From Acanthaster planci (taxonomy: Eukaryota > Echinodermata > Asteroidea > Valvatida > Acanthasteridae), in NCBI RefSeq assembly GCF_001949145.1, contig NW_019091457.1, positions 1,017,605-1,079,604 on the forward strand: a stretch of DNA of 62,000 nucleotides, given 5' to 3'. Each line of letters begins with the position of its first letter. Position 1 is the first letter of the stretch. The translations under genes were made by a program, and so were the position numbers. Below are positions 60,205 through 62,000 of the stretch, one piece after another. The notes under the pieces were generated by a model. It was not told the origin of the DNA, made no database searches, and saw only the letters and a program-made list of their open reading frames with translations.

Positions 60205-62000
60205 GTAGTGCTCAGAGAGTTCTGGAATGGCACCCCCATTGCTGACGTGTGTCTAGCGCCCTCTGTTGATTATCCCGTGTTTGAAACTTGGCGGGACGTA
60301 AATCAACATGGCGTGCGAACCCAACTCGCTCAACACCTTTCCTTTTAGAAAACGAGATTCAGTGTGTTCTCCATGGTGTCTGTAATTTATACCTGGTGAT
60401 GGACGAATGTACAAGGCTTTTGAAGGCCTATTTGGGATTCATGGGGAAGCTCTCGGCCGTCGGAATTGGAACGTACAACGTACAGGAAGATCATTTGACT
60501 GCCGAGACGAAAACGTGGAGGGGAACCTGTTGTGTGACGTTACAGTACAGATCTACCATGGTCACGTGTGGCCACGCATTTTCGGTAAGCGAGAATTTGG
60601 TAACATTTTATTTGCTATTTGCTTATTTTAACTAATCCCTGTTTACCCAAATGTGCTGTCCGTTCCTCCCAGTTGGATCGAGGCTACATGTGTAGGCTAA
60701 TAGAGGTAATGCGTAACAAATTGAAGTCTCACTGCTATAAATTTCTACCCGTTAATGGTAACATATGTGAACCGTGGGCCGGGACGATGTTTCTGGTGAT
60801 CAAGGGAAATTGTAATGGCCTCTGCTTGCCACATTTTGTTATTAAAGGAACCGTTTCGATTGGCGTGGAATTTTGAATTGCCGTGTAGTATTTGGTGCAC
60901 AGACTAGTCGGCAAACTTGGAAAAAACTAACAGCTAATCAGTTGGGTGCATTTTGTCGTGCAAAAGTGTCTCTGAAGATCTTGGCCTGATAAAGTTTCAG
61001 AAAGTAATGTGGGGTTTTGTCACCAGGGTACGTGAAGTGATAATCCTGCATGGCGTCATTTCGTAATGACGTCAGTTGCTTTCTGCACTGCACTGCCCCA
61101 CCATTTTTTTTCTAATTGTCTTCGCGTTCTTTAGAGTAGCTTTTGAATAAAGGGTTGCTTATTTGTTTGGGCGTTTCGCTCCGCAAGTGTGTTGGTGTCA
61201 CATTACCTTTCATAGGTACTTTGCCTTTATCAAACGGAATTTGTGACTTTTGGACGGTTGCCAATTCACATTCTTATAGCAGTAAAGAATGTCTGGACTA
61301 CTCAAATACACGGCGCACTTGCTGCCTCGAAAGCTTAAAAGCCTACAGCCGCTCGTGTTGTGTCAGGCAGCGGGTGGTGCCAAAACTTGGCCGCGCTATC
61401 CAAACCCCTCGGCCGCCTTCTCACAGGGTACGCAGGCCTGTATTTGCAGTCTGCAGCTTTTCAAATAGAGCCAGGGAAGTGACATTATTGCAGCAACCCG
61501 AGATGCGTACACCTCCAAAAGGTGTTTGCGCGGTTGGCCTACACGGCAGCGCTTGGAGAGTTGAATTCTTGCTCGCAACGAGGGGCCTTCAAATTTTTAA
61601 AGACAGAATCCACAAAACTGATGTCCAGGGCAGGCAGAACTAAGGATTACATCTTTACCTGGGAAACTAGACATTGCACACATTTGTAGGCATTGATCCC
61701 CTCTTAATACGAGGAGGCTTTAGTACGTGCCAACAAGGGCGGTGATTCTTATATATACAGTAGGAGGCTCAGGGCCAAGAAGGGCGAATCTAGACCAGAT
61801 TTTCAGGGGCAGTGTTTTTCGGGGGTAAGAACTTGTCAACTTCCTTTGTAACGTTACTGTCTGTCTGAGATAATATGAGGCTTAATTTTGGTAAATGTAA
61901 ACCAAAAAAAAAAAAGAAAACTACTGTTTGGTTGTCTCCTCGGGAGTTATTTTTGTGCAGTGTAGGGGGAGATACAGATGGAGCTGTGATTGTGTAGGAA

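Larger units (their letters stand above)
54357..62000. other. Right-end stretch without a recognisable gene
   Basis: Apart from three foldback structures (56833-56898, 58205-58354, 59954-60204) I see no exon with family resemblance. The base composition becomes more CpG-rich near 59.85-60.35 kb. There 'ggcgggacgtaaatcaacatgg' type sequence around 60288-60310 could be a promoter and start codon of a gene running rightward, but the short open frames that follow match nothing I know. Confidence 0.5.

Noticed and set aside
60288-60635. 115-residue open frame after a promoter-like stretch
   Set aside because: It begins at a TTG, not the nearby ATG, and its sequence matches no family I know. I mention the region only as a possible promoter.
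1-62000. CRISPR arrays, phage or bacterial-type operons
   Set aside because: The tandem repeats found are minisatellites without unique spacers, and every confident gene is a spliced animal gene or a GPCR with one coding exon.

Overview
This window is nuclear DNA from an animal. Its genes are split by GT-AG introns, it has tRNA-derived SINEs and many foldback elements, and it contains clear orthologues of animal housekeeping proteins. Short palindromic TACATGTA-type repeats, orphan GPCRs with one coding exon and the divergence of the proteins suggest a marine invertebrate deuterostome. An echinoderm is my best guess, but the sequence does not settle this. There is one 609-base assembly gap (44746-45354) and one isolated N (42057).

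Layout: a tRNA-Ala(AGC) gene lies on the minus strand near 2.1 kb. From 2.55 to 19.46 kb a plus-strand gene of 10 coding exons encodes a 550-residue protein with a signal peptide or signal anchor, an unrecognised N-terminal region and a complete endonuclease/exonuclease/phosphatase (EEP) domain. Its 8.2-kb sixth intron holds two class-A-like GPCR genes on the opposite strand (10.26-11.24 and 13.81-15.19 kb). The GPCRs are related to each other and lack several family-defining motifs. Next come two minus-strand genes in tandem: ANAPC10 (two coding exons, 21.7-22.7 kb) and SMYD5 (12 coding exons, 24.2-30.2 kb). SMYD5 stands head to head with ALDH18A1/P5CS on the plus strand (14 coding exons, 32.27-52.50 kb). 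I rebuilt all of these by matching splice phases exon to exon. The joined reading frames give 550, 196, 417 and 807 residues.

The genes do not form one pathway. P5CS makes pyrroline-5-carboxylate from glutamate in mitochondria, ANAPC10 is a subunit of the anaphase-promoting complex, SMYD5 is a lysine methyltransferase, and the EEP protein and the GPCRs have no known substrate or ligand. The last 9 kb (53-62 kb) holds no gene I can recognise.

Introns and spacers are full of foldback (MITE-like) elements. Several occur as two diverged copies within this window, and one carries a nested SINE. There are also minisatellites with periods of 31, 34, 44 and about 92 bases. I found no CRISPR, phage or other prokaryotic system, and no clearly new multi-gene system. 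The most unusual items are the secreted EEP protein with its nested atypical GPCR pair, a P5CS gene that appears able to make only the isoform lacking the two-residue insert, and the set of foldback elements.
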